Assembly: GCF_040869035.1 (NCBI RefSeq) | Contig: NZ_CP162101.1 | Coordinates: forward strand, 372,001-436,000 | Length of the DNA: 64,000 bases | Source of the DNA: Vibrio sp. NTOU-M3 | Lineage (GTDB): Bacteria; Pseudomonadota; Gammaproteobacteria; Enterobacterales; Vibrionaceae | Direction: 5' to 3' | Part shown: one piece after another, positions 1 to 7,896 of the stretch | How the letters are laid out: every line of letters starts with the position of its first letter | How positions within the stretch are numbered: position 1 is the stretch's first letter | The notes under the pieces: generated by a model | Told to the model about the DNA's origin: nothing | What the model saw: the letters and a program-made list of their open reading frames with translations, nothing else | Databases searched by the model: none | Translations under genes and position numbers: made by a program

Positions 1-917
1 GGTGGGGAAGTGATTGGGTTCGCGCCAAGTTGCCTAACTACCCAGAGCCCGGCTCTAGTGATACCACACTCACCCTCGCTGGTTTACCAGACTTCTTAAC
101 GGAATCACCCCAATTTGTCACACCGCCAAAATGGCTGCTAGAGAACCCAAATACTCGCGTTAAAGCAAGAGACAATTTTGCCGTTTCAGATTATTTAATC
201 GAATGGCAAAGTGACTGGGTCAAACGTTTTGGAATCGATGGCTTTCGAGTTGACACGGTAAAGCACGTTGAAGGCGAGGTGTGGCAGCGGCTCAAACAAA
301 GTGCCAGTCAACAACTTGAGCAGTGGCGTAAAGCCAACAATAAACGTGGTGAACCTTTTTGGATGATGGGCGAAGTATGGGGCCATTCCGCTTACCGTTC
401 CCCTTATGCAGAGCAGGGCTTTGATGCATTAATCAACTTTGATCTACAAAAGAAACTGGATAAAGGAGCGGCCTGCTTCAGCCAAATGGCCGAGACTTAC
501 CAAAACTACGCCGACAGTATGCTGCAAACACCGGACTATACTCCTGTCAGCTATATGTCTTCTCACGATACAGAGTTATTTTTTAGCCGCTTTAATCGTT
601 ATGATATGCAGCGAAACGCTGCGAATGCCCTTCTCTTAACTCCAGGTGCCATACAAGTTTATTACGGCGACGAAATCGGCCGACCAATCGGACCATATGC
701 CGACGATTTTCATCAAGGGACCCGCTCTGACATGGTGTGGCAATTGAGTGATCAGCAAAACGCGTTATTAGAACACTGGAAAGTTCTCGGACAATTTCGA
801 GCAAAACACCCTGCGGTTGGCGCAGGAAAACACTCCGTTATCCCACAACAACATGGGTATGCGTTTTCCCGAATCTTAGGGAACGACAAAGTCTTTGTTG
901 GGTTTGTCGGTCATTAA
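1..917 (+). CDS. malS: Alpha-amylase, MalS-like (3' part only)
   Basis: GH13 glycoside hydrolase that cuts internal alpha-1,4 bonds of maltodextrins. The reading frame is open from the window edge (codons in phase with base 3), so the N-terminal part lies outside. Three GH13 landmarks are visible in order: GFRVDTVKH near bases 240-266 (catalytic nucleophile Asp), GEVW near 370 (acid/base Glu) and SHD near 562-570 (transition-state Asp). The C-terminal stretch FRAKHPAVGAGKH resembles the end of the periplasmic MalS enzyme as I recall it, so the 3' end looks complete. A signal peptide cannot be checked. Family is secure; the malS name is from resemblance. Confidence 0.85.
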   Translation, partial: WGSDWVRAKLPNYPEPGSSDTTLTLAGLPDFLTESPQFVTPPKWLLENPNTRVKARDNFAVSDYLIEWQSDWVKRFGIDGFRVDTVKHVEGEVWQRLKQSASQQLEQWRKANNKRGEPFWMMGEVWGHSAYRSPYAEQGFDALINFDLQKKLDKGAACFSQMAETYQNYADSMLQTPDYTPVSYMSSHDTELFFSRFNRYDMQRNAANALLLTPGAIQVYYGDEIGRPIGPYADDFHQGTRSDMVWQLSDQQNALLEHWKVLGQFRAKHPAVGAGKHSVIPQQHGYAFSRILGNDKVFVGFVGH

Positions 918-967
918 CACCACAGCCCGTCATTTCACATTAGTCAATTAGAACATTCTAAATAACA

Positions 968-1009
968 TATCATTTTGCTGCTTATCCTGATGTAAGCAGC
1001 AAAATGATA
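968..1009. terminator. Strong inverted repeat downstream of the amylase gene
   Basis: Perfect 17-bp arms (968-984 and 993-1009) with an 8-nt loop. It sits 50 bp after the amylase stop and 185 bp before the fadL start. There is no long T-run, so termination is inferred from stem strength and position. Confidence 0.6.
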
Positions 1010-1025
1010 CTGGTCAAACCTGATT
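1009..1025. promoter_or_regulatory. Candidate FadR operator upstream of fadL
   Basis: ACTGGTCAAACCTGATT keeps the CTGGTC and AC(C) core of the E. coli FadR site (about CTGGTCNGACC, recalled). It lies about 170 bp before the fadL start. A TTGACA hexamer follows at 1114-1119, but I see no good -10 at ideal spacing. This is inference from partial consensus match and from the gene it precedes. Confidence 0.35.
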
Positions 1026-1193
1026 GATAATGGTTTTTCTTCTTAAGTAGCTGTTTATAATGGCGCGTTTTCATTTTTAACATTTATATCATCAAAATTA
1101 TCACAAATTGTTTTTGACATTTATTTCACAAATATTTAACGTTTAATTCGATTTTCTAGCTGTTTATAACCGTGATCTCTGGAGATCAATATA

Positions 1194-2435
1194 ATGAAAA
1201 CGAAACACTATTCACTGCTCTCTCTTTCTGTCGTAATGGCTTTCCACGCTCACGGAGCGGGCTTCCAAGTTGCTGAACATTCAGCTTCTGGCCTTGGTCG
1301 CGCGTTTTCTGGTGAGTCAGCGGTGGCCGACAATGCTTCTGTTATCGCTCGTAACCCTTCAGCTATGACCCTTTTTGATACAGCCCAATTTTCTGGAGCG
1401 TTATCCGTCATCGATCCTGAAGTCAACGTCTACGACAAAACCAATAACGAACATGCAAAAGATGTCGCTCCTATGCAGTTTGTTCCTGCCGCGTACTATC
1501 TCAGTCCAATTAACGACCAATGGTCTTGGGGGATTGGCATGTTTACTACATATGGTGTGGCAACGGATTACCCCAATGATATCCAAGCGGGTGATTTAGC
1601 GGGCGATACCTCATTACTCTCTGTCAATATCAACCCATCCATCGCTTATCGAGTTAACGAAAACCTAAGCCTTGGTGCGGGATTAAATCTTGTTTATGCG
1701 GAAGCGGAGCTGACCCGTCACCAAGGGGCGCTTGCACCTCTATTCGGTGGCAATGCTTCTGATAACTTGATCGGTATGACCGGTGAAACCATCGCCTTTG
1801 GTTGGAACATCGGTGCGATGTATGAAATTAATCAAAACCACCGCTTTGGCTTTGGTTACCGCTCCGCTGTCGATCTCGATTTTGACGATGGTAAGTTTTC
1901 AAGTTACGGATCAGGCATTGCCATTCAACCGACCGTAACAGGTCGCCTGCAAATTACCTTGCCTTCAATTTGGGAAATTTCTGGCTTCCATCAGGTGACG
2001 GAACAAGTCGCCGTTCACTACAGCTATCAGCAAACCGACTGGAGCAGCTTTACCGAGCTAAAAGCAACCTCTCCAAATTGTAATGACGGTACAGCTGGAC
2101 AATGTTTCTATAAGTCAGAAAAGTATGAAGATAATGGCCGTTGGTCGTTAGGTGGCACATACACCATCAATGCGCAATGGACAGCACGGATTGGTTTTGC
2201 CTTTGACGAACAAGCAGGTGAAGCCACATTAAGCATTCCTGACAGTGACCGTTACTGGTACTCAGCGGGAGCAAGCTACCACTACAGCGATGCACTTAGC
2301 TTCGATGCAGGTTTTGCATTAGTGAAGAGCAAGTCCGGCTCGTTCAAAGAAACCAACAAACTGGGTAGCGATCTGGAATTTGATTCCGAAGGCACGGCAT
2401 ATATCTCTGCCATTCAGATGAACTACGCGTTCTAA
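1194..2435 (+). CDS. fadL: FadL-family outer-membrane long-chain fatty acid porin
   Basis: Beta-barrel porin of 413 aa that takes up long-chain fatty acids across the outer membrane. The protein starts with a short signal peptide ending HAHG-AGFQ. The mature N-terminus has the FadL hatch signature (GFQVAEHSASGLGRAFSGE, then a NPSAM motif), and the C-terminus ends in the aromatic-terminated strand IQMNYAF typical of outer-membrane barrels. A GGAG ribosome site precedes the ATG. The next gene, a VolA-type lipoprotein, follows after 16 bp, so the two look co-transcribed: one releases fatty acids from lysophospholipids and the other imports them. Vibrios usually carry several FadL paralogues; which one this is cannot be told here. 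Confidence 0.9.
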   Translation: MKTKHYSLLSLSVVMAFHAHGAGFQVAEHSASGLGRAFSGESAVADNASVIARNPSAMTLFDTAQFSGALSVIDPEVNVYDKTNNEHAKDVAPMQFVPAAYYLSPINDQWSWGIGMFTTYGVATDYPNDIQAGDLAGDTSLLSVNINPSIAYRVNENLSLGAGLNLVYAEAELTRHQGALAPLFGGNASDNLIGMTGETIAFGWNIGAMYEINQNHRFGFGYRSAVDLDFDDGKFSSYGSGIAIQPTVTGRLQITLPSIWEISGFHQVTEQVAVHYSYQQTDWSSFTELKATSPNCNDGTAGQCFYKSEKYEDNGRWSLGGTYTINAQWTARIGFAFDEQAGEATLSIPDSDRYWYSAGASYHYSDALSFDAGFALVKSKSGSFKETNKLGSDLEFDSEGTAYISAIQMNYAF

Positions 2436-2451
2436 CCCTCAGGAGCAGATC

Positions 2452-4830
2452 ATGAAGTTAAATACACAACTTGCTCTACTCGCTGCCGCGTTGCTATCTG
2501 GCTGCGGTGATGACACGTCAAGCACCACCAACGAGAGTCAATACGAATCGCATATCGAAGTAGCTTTAGCACGCAGTACTGGCATTAAATTCACCTTACA
2601 GGGCGAGAATGCCTCAGTTCCTCTACCTTCGTATACTTTAATGAATACCAGTGATGCGACGTTGGAAATTCCAACTGGTGATGACGATTCGCTCAATAAT
2701 CCGCTGGCTGCGATGGGAACCATGGATGGCTGGTCTACAACCATGCCACTGATCATGAATTTCGAAGGAACAGGGTTAGCGGATGGTGTGGTTGCACAAG
2801 GTATCTACCTTGTCGAACTCACTGACAGTTTGCTTGGCAACCCTACGCCAAAACGTATTCTGACCCAGAACGTCGATTTCATCGCACTCGCCGATGCTGC
2901 CAGTGACACCATCACCATTCAAATGCTCAACAGCGATTTGAATGCCAAGGGTGAATACATTCTTGCTATCACGGATGAAGTCACCGATGTGAATGGTGAT
3001 CCTGTGGGGACATCAGGAAGCTATGCAGCGATCAAAACAAAACTTAAGTCATACGGCTCTGAAACACTCCAAACGTTGCAGCAAGTCACCCATGGTACCG
3101 AAGCCTTGTTCGCGGCGACGGGTATCGACAGTGAACACATCATCTACTCCACATGGTTTAGTACCCAATCTGTCGGTGAAACACTCTACGCAGTAAAAGG
3201 GGCAACAGCCAGCGCACTGGGCTCAGGTGGCCTTGCTCAAGTATGGAAAAACAACGCCAACCCAAACAGTGTCGATTTGACCATGGCGCACCTACTAACG
3301 GTAACCAGCACACAAAGTTACAAAGATGCACTCGATGCTGATAGTCACTTTGATACCTACATGGACCCAGACGGTACAGGTTTAAAAGCGACACTCAAAG
3401 CGGAGTACGATACCGATGGCCTAAACGTCAACGTCTCTAAAGGTACTGTGCAGCTTCCTTATTTCTTGGAAACGGGCAGCAATTGGAACAGCCAACCTTT
3501 TGAATCGGCCATGCCAAGCTTAGCGCTCATCAAGCAAGCACTGGAAGATTCAACGCAACAAGCAACCATCGCCTCTCAGCTCACCGCAGCAGGGATTGAC
3601 GCAACAAAACTGACCGAAGCAACAGAGCAGTTAAAACTGGTGGGGTTGAACTTGACCAAATCGGATGGCTCTCGCCTAGATAGCGACCGCCACTTAACGC
3701 GATACAGCCCAATTCCAAAGATCAAATCGCTTCAGCCTGTCGAGTTCCTGTTGTTCACGCCAAGCGGTGCTGCGAGTAACTGGCCAGTAGTCATTTACCA
3801 ACATGGGATCACCTCGTCGAAAGAAGATGCCTACTTCCATGCGGCAAAACTCGCAAACCAAGGATTAGCGGTGATTGCGATTGATCTACCTTTGCATGGC
3901 GCTCGCAGTCTCGATAGTTCACGTTCTGCCAATGCCGATATTACCGCGTATCTCAACCTAACTAACTTACCAGTAGCGCGCGATAATGTGAGACAAAGTG
4001 CCCTTGATGTGATGGCGCTGCGTGCTTCTCTTACCTACAGCCAACTCGCTGGCGTCTTAGCACCAACACCACTGTCAGCCATTAATACCCTCACCACACC
4101 GCCACGTTTTGTCGGGCATTCATTAGGTGGCATTGTGGGCGTTCCGGCTGTTGGCGCGGCAAATCGTGTATTGGATGGCGGCAGTGCGGATGTGATGTAT
4201 AAGTTTTCATCCATTTCTACTGCAAATTCAGGCGGCCAGATTGCAAACCTGCTGCTTGGTTCAGAAAAGTACGGCCCTTTGATCAAACACAGCATTGCCT
4301 TTACAGCCAGCTCAGAGTATCAAGCGTTTGCAAATGGCTATTGTGCCTCACTCGATGCCAGTGCTTGTTATACCTTGTTCGACAACATGGCCAGCGACGC
4401 TGATAAAGCGGCACTAGAGTCTGGCTTTAATCAGTTTGCCTACGCGACCCAAACCGTGTTGGACACCGTTGACCCATACAGCAACGCAAGCTATCTCACC
4501 GACGGGACGTCTCCAACTATTCCAGCATACCTAATGCAGGTACAAGGGGATGAGAGTGTTCCAAACAGCGTGGCTCAGCGTCCATTTGCTGGCACCATTC
4601 CATTGGCAACCAAGCTAGGAATGAAAACGGTCACACAAGCTGACAGCGCACTTTCCAACACCAAGGATTTTGTAAGCTTCTCCAATATTGGTGCACATTC
4701 CACATTCTTGTTCCCACAAGACTCAGGCAATGCTGACGAACCCATGCATGATGCGATGCTCGATCAACTCAGCGATTTTGTGCTCGACAATAATCTAAGT
4801 GCATTAACCAACGCCGGATTATTGGAATAA
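2452..4830 (+). CDS. volA: VolA-type surface lipoprotein lysophospholipase
   Basis: Lipoprotein of 792 aa: an N-terminal signal ends in the lipobox LLSGC, with Cys18 the predicted lipidated residue. The C-terminal half is an alpha/beta-hydrolase, with the nucleophile elbow GHSLGG giving Ser557 and an earlier oxyanion-type segment YQHGITSSKED. The family matches the Vibrio outer-membrane lysophospholipase VolA, described in V. cholerae as surface exposed, cleaving lysophosphatidylcholine and co-occurring with FadL. A good ribosome site (CAGGAGCAGATC) precedes the ATG, only 16 bp after fadL. The combined role is host phospholipid scavenging. Assignment rests on lipobox, hydrolase motif, length and the fadL neighbour. 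Confidence 0.8.
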   Translation: MKLNTQLALLAAALLSGCGDDTSSTTNESQYESHIEVALARSTGIKFTLQGENASVPLPSYTLMNTSDATLEIPTGDDDSLNNPLAAMGTMDGWSTTMPLIMNFEGTGLADGVVAQGIYLVELTDSLLGNPTPKRILTQNVDFIALADAASDTITIQMLNSDLNAKGEYILAITDEVTDVNGDPVGTSGSYAAIKTKLKSYGSETLQTLQQVTHGTEALFAATGIDSEHIIYSTWFSTQSVGETLYAVKGATASALGSGGLAQVWKNNANPNSVDLTMAHLLTVTSTQSYKDALDADSHFDTYMDPDGTGLKATLKAEYDTDGLNVNVSKGTVQLPYFLETGSNWNSQPFESAMPSLALIKQALEDSTQQATIASQLTAAGIDATKLTEATEQLKLVGLNLTKSDGSRLDSDRHLTRYSPIPKIKSLQPVEFLLFTPSGAASNWPVVIYQHGITSSKEDAYFHAAKLANQGLAVIAIDLPLHGARSLDSSRSANADITAYLNLTNLPVARDNVRQSALDVMALRASLTYSQLAGVLAPTPLSAINTLTTPPRFVGHSLGGIVGVPAVGAANRVLDGGSADVMYKFSSISTANSGGQIANLLLGSEKYGPLIKHSIAFTASSEYQAFANGYCASLDASACYTLFDNMASDADKAALESGFNQFAYATQTVLDTVDPYSNASYLTDGTSPTIPAYLMQVQGDESVPNSVAQRPFAGTIPLATKLGMKTVTQADSALSNTKDFVSFSNIGAHSTFLFPQDSGNADEPMHDAMLDQLSDFVLDNNLSALTNAGLLE

Positions 4831-4839
4831 CCTACTCTA

Positions 4840-4859
4840 AAGCTCCCTTCGGGGAGCTT
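4840..4859 (+). terminator. Hairpin terminator after volA
   Basis: AAGCTCCC-TTCG-GGGAGCTT, 8-bp perfect stem with a UUCG tetraloop, 9 bp after the volA stop. It is followed by a weak pyrimidine tract. Confidence 0.7.
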
Positions 4860-4908
4860 ATCCTTTCCAAATTCTTACCCTCTCTTTTTTATTTATGATT
4901 TGTTAGGA

Positions 4909-5487
4909 TTAAGGTTGGGTACTTAAACTGTCCCCAGAGGCTTCTCCGTAAGGGGTATAGGCATGAGTGGTGATACGGTTGCCCTCGTTATCCAACACAC
5001 CATAAACATGACCCAGATGATTGGTTAAGTAGCTGTAATGCTGGTTGCCTTCCACTCGCGCAATAAGGCCCCCCACACCACCGGGCATGTCTAAACGCCA
5101 TGCGTTTTCAGCCAATACATTGTCTTGGCTATCTCGTTCTTGCAGTTCAACAAGCCCAAGGCGCACAAAGTGCTTGGTTTCAACCGATTGATTATTCTCA
5201 AGGCGCTCATATTTGGCTAAGAAATGATTGAACTGATAGGTAAAGCGCTCTTCCACAGCAACACCATCTTTACTAAAGGCAATGCTTATAAGACGATTTT
5301 CAGCATCATAGCTGGCGGTAAACGGAATATCGCCGTCCAAACGGCCTTGAGTTAAATTACCATCAGCATCGTATAAAAAGGCCGTGGTGTTACCTTGCCA
5401 ACTACTGACTTGATTGAGGTTGTTGTAATAGGCTCGATGGCTATTTTTGGTTAGCGGTAGGGATTCACTGCTACTCTGTGAAGCAAG
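4909..5487 (-). pseudogene. Rhs/YD-repeat core fragment, lacking both ends
   Basis: About 193 codons are open on the minus strand between an in-frame TAG at 5488-5490 and a TAA at 4909-4911. The translation carries YD-repeat units (FLYDADGNLTQG, SYDAENRLIS) and the pre-tip core stretch NEGNRITTHAYTPYGEASGDS. It then stops at STQP, exactly where the other copy (6331-7152) continues into FGFSTKRADFHSGL. There is no plausible start; the first alternative initiator is an internal TTG at 5340. This is a broken piece of an Rhs element that has lost its tip. Its last 272 bp are duplicated at 6881-7152. Confidence 0.8.
4913..5184. repeat. 272-bp direct repeat, copy 1 (rhs core)
   Basis: Same length, no indels and only scattered substitutions relative to 6881-7152. 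Both reading frames break at repeat boundaries: copy 1 loses homology just before its stop and copy 2 runs into TAA directly after the repeat. This marks the repeat as the recombination or duplication joint. Confidence 0.85.
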
Positions 5488-5727
5488 CTATTCTGATAAT
5501 TTATTTAGATTTGTTACTTTAGAAGATCTTCGATAGTAAGGTGGTAACTTAGCCCTAACAGACTCACTAAAGCAAGAATCAAGACCTGACCCTAATTATT
5601 TATTATTATCGTCATAATGGCTTACCTCTTTCGGGTGAATTCTTATCTTCACCTTAGTAGATACCGATGAGGCAAACCATTTCATTAGACTTGCCCCTAT
5701 TTATGTATGGATTTATAAAACAAAGTT
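5488..5727. other. AT-rich spacer between rhs core fragment and putative immunity gene
   Basis: No clear gene. A 29-codon minus-strand frame (5596-5685, starting MKWFASSV) has an AGGGG upstream but nothing recognisable. The string TCAAGACCTGACCC near 5579-5592 looks like a dispersed repeat end I have seen in gamma-proteobacterial genomes, but I cannot confirm it. The stretch is probably debris of the rearrangement. Confidence 0.4.
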
Positions 5728-6087
5728 CTATTTATCATTAAAATATTTCTTAACATCATAAAAATGATAAATGAAAATCATAACCACAACCCAAAATACA
5801 CTTTGAAAATTAACCATATCCTTATGACTTAAAACATCATTTTTATCAAGAACAAACAAAACATTCATTATTACTGGCTCGAATAAAACGATTAATAAAA
5901 CAAGCTTTATTTTATAGATAGTACCAATCAATACTATGATACTTAAAAATGAAGGTAGTAAATTCATCCATGAGCTATAGAAGAAATCTCCATCAGAAGG
6001 ATTAATGAATAAATATAGAAAAAGTGCAACACTAAATATGGAAAAAAAACAGATCAATTTTACTGAATATGGCATATTACTAATCAT
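5728..6087 (-). CDS. Small multi-pass membrane protein, putative second immunity gene
   Basis: Unrecognised protein of 119 aa with about four hydrophobic segments (near residues 8-27, 42-58, 60-80 and 95-112) and a lysine-rich C-terminus (DVKKYFNDK). Its start overlaps the stop of the preceding 87-aa gene by 8 bp, which indicates translational coupling. It is the third gene of a tight minus-strand run that begins with the Rhs tip. It is very AT-rich compared with the flanking metabolic genes. By position, and by analogy with Rhs-CT/immunity loci, it may protect against the tip toxin. No family was identified, so the function is inference only. Confidence 0.55.
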   Translation of the reverse strand: MISNMPYSVKLICFFSIFSVALFLYLFINPSDGDFFYSSWMNLLPSFLSIIVLIGTIYKIKLVLLIVLFEPVIMNVLFVLDKNDVLSHKDMVNFQSVFWVVVMIFIYHFYDVKKYFNDK

Positions 6088-6343
6088 AAAAAAATCCCAT
6101 CAATATAAAATTAATTATGTTAATCATTATTAGAACAATAAAAGACTGCCTTAGGTAAAAACGGAAAACTATACCATTTTTAGTTAAAAATTTATCTTCG
6201 CAAAATAATAACCCTAAACCTTTTGGACAACCTTTTATTTTTCTAGATAGTAATGGCAAGATTATTAAAGAAATCATAAACATCACACCCAGTAAACCAA
6301 AGAATACACCGGTAATAGATTCCATTTTCATCAGAAATACCAT
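6080..6343 (-). CDS. Small membrane protein, putative Rhs immunity
   Basis: Unrecognised 87-aa protein with two hydrophobic segments (about residues 10-32 and 66-85) around a basic loop containing KIKGCPKG. The start lies inside the last codons of the Rhs tip gene (13-bp overlap) and its end overlaps the next gene by 8 bp. Starts at residues 5 or 7 (MKM) are also possible. An immunity protein encoded immediately after, and overlapping, the tip is the usual arrangement in polymorphic toxin systems. A transmembrane immunity protein would fit a membrane-acting toxin. Function is inferred from position alone. Confidence 0.6.
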   Translation of the reverse strand: MVFLMKMESITGVFFGLLGVMFMISLIILPLLSRKIKGCPKGLGLLFCEDKFLTKNGIVFRFYLRQSFIVLIMINIINFILMGFFYD

Positions 6344-7152
6344 CCATATTTAAGATACACTCCTATATCACCACCCAAATTCCACCCTGAATGTTCTTCC
6401 GATGGCTCATAATTAATTTGTGGATTGAACAAGCTATTTCCTTTATCCTCATTAACAGTTAACCCATCAGACACAGTTCTTCCTTCAAATCCCATGCCTT
6501 TATAATCCACTCCCCAGCCAGCTTCGGCCCCATAGCGAACTCCTGTACATCCGTCACCAGTATCATATCTATTGGAAGATATACCATGTCCAAGCCCTAA
6601 GCCTCCCCCAACTTTTATCCATGTATAACCTGAATTAGGATCATGACCAATTGTAAGATTACCTCCTCGACCAGAATACTTTTTAATTGAAATTGACCAA
6701 CGCCCATCCGGATCCACATACCCCAACGGGTCCCCCATTACATAAGCATAGAGGTTTATCCCACCCGCTTCTTGAAGTGGATCTCGATTTAACCATCGAC
6801 CTGTGTGAGGCATATAAAAGCGATAACCGAAGTAGACCAATCCACTATGAAAATCAGCACGTTTGGTCGAAAAACCAAAGGGTTGGGTACTAAAGCTATC
6901 TCCAGAGGCTTCTCCGTAAGGGGTATAGGCATGAGTGGTGATACGGTTGCCCTCGTTATCCAACACACCATAAACATGACCCAGATGATTGGTTAAGTAG
7001 CTGTAATGCTGGTTTCCTTCCACTCGCGCAATAAGGTCCCCCACACCACCGGGCATGTCTAAACGCCATACATTTTCAGCCAATACATTGTCTTGGCTAT
7101 CTCGTTCTTGCAGTTCAACAAGCCCAAGGCGCACAAAGTGCTTGGTTTCAAC
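6331..7152 (-). pseudogene. Rhs C-terminal fragment with toxin-like tip
   Basis: The frame is open from just inside an in-frame TAA at 7153-7155 to the stop at 6331; a GTG at 7134 could initiate. It contains the end of the Rhs core: NHLGHVYGVLDNEGNRI, then the hallmark FGYRFYMPHTGRWLNRDP, NLYAYVMGDP and DPDGRWS. About 118 non-core residues follow, glycine- and aromatic-rich (GGGLGLGHGISSN, GAEAGWGVDYKGMGF) and ending LKYGWYF. I do not recognise the tip; core-plus-variable-tip is the known layout of Rhs polymorphic toxins. A complete Rhs protein is over 1000 aa, so this is a displaced tip module. Two overlapping small membrane genes follow. Confidence 0.8.
6881..7152. repeat. 272-bp direct repeat, copy 2 (rhs core)
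   Basis: Partner of 4913-5184 in the same orientation, 1.97 kb apart. Homology ends at CTTGGTTTCAAC; after that, copy 1 continues as rhs core and copy 2 changes into unrelated sequence with a stop codon. Confidence 0.85.
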
Positions 7153-7260
7153 TTAGATCATCAAGTTGGTCACATTTTTAAATCAGACAATTGCGGACTA
7201 GTTTTATTAGTGCTTTTCGAACTCTTATCTATAGTTAACAGTATCGACTAATAAAAAAGC

Positions 7261-7896
7261 ATGATTATGGCTAGGAAACCCGTCTTCGTAATTGCAGCAG
7301 AGGTCGCTGCTGAACTGAATAAAGGCATGCTGATTGCTAAACGATTATTACTGGTTGCCAGTAATGCTCGAGCATTGGCGCAAAGAGCAGGGGAAAGTGC
7401 CGCCGGGTTTCGCCCGATCACAGACTCCATTGACGATTTAGTCCGTGTCACATTAGCCGCTTCCCATACCATCAACGTAAAAGCTCAAAGCTTAAGCAAA
7501 ATTGCGACAGCAGGGACGCGCGCATCCAATGCGCTAGATAGGTTTGAGACTGTTTATGAAAAAGCGGTTGATGCAACTTACTTACATAGCTTAGATGAAG
7601 CACGGATCCGCAATCAGGCTGAATATGACACCATTTGTCACCACTTCACTTCCGAAGCAAAGGGCTTACATGATCTGCTGCAGACGCTTTATGACGAGTT
7701 ACGGATCGCTCAAATCATTTCCACAATGTTGAGTGTTGAGGCTTCACAAGCAGATGAAAAACATCAAGCACAACTCAATACCATTGCTGAAAGCGTTGCA
7801 GAACTGGCCGACGCGATTCAATCACATGTACTTCAATCTCTAAAACTCTTTTCACTGTTCGCTAGGGTAAATTATGCAATCAAAAGTACTATTTGA
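7261..7896 (+). CDS. Soluble helical protein resembling a chemoreceptor signalling tip
   Basis: Protein of 211 aa, almost entirely alpha-helical and without membrane segments. Residues about 33-60 (ASNARALAQRAGESAAGFRP followed by ITDSIDDLVR) parallel the methyl-accepting chemotaxis protein hairpin tip, usually [20 protein letters not shown] followed by DEVRKLA. The rest looks like long coiled-coil helices. The start could be ATG 7261 or ATG 7267; neither has a strong ribosome site. Its end overlaps the next gene by 23 bp. That gene encodes a di-iron metallo-beta-lactamase-fold protein, a family reported in Treponema to act as an oxygen/iron sensor for a cytoplasmic chemoreceptor. I infer a sensor-receptor pair. 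The similarity was judged by eye. Confidence 0.6.
   Translation: MIMARKPVFVIAAEVAAELNKGMLIAKRLLLVASNARALAQRAGESAAGFRPITDSIDDLVRVTLAASHTINVKAQSLSKIATAGTRASNALDRFETVYEKAVDATYLHSLDEARIRNQAEYDTICHHFTSEAKGLHDLLQTLYDELRIAQIISTMLSVEASQADEKHQAQLNTIAESVAELADAIQSHVLQSLKLFSLFARVNYAIKSTI

Noticed and set aside
7202..7256. TTTTATTAGT ... ACTAATAAAA inverted repeat before the receptor-tip-like gene
   Set aside because: AT-only 10-bp arms separated by 35 nt are easily found by chance; no supporting signal.
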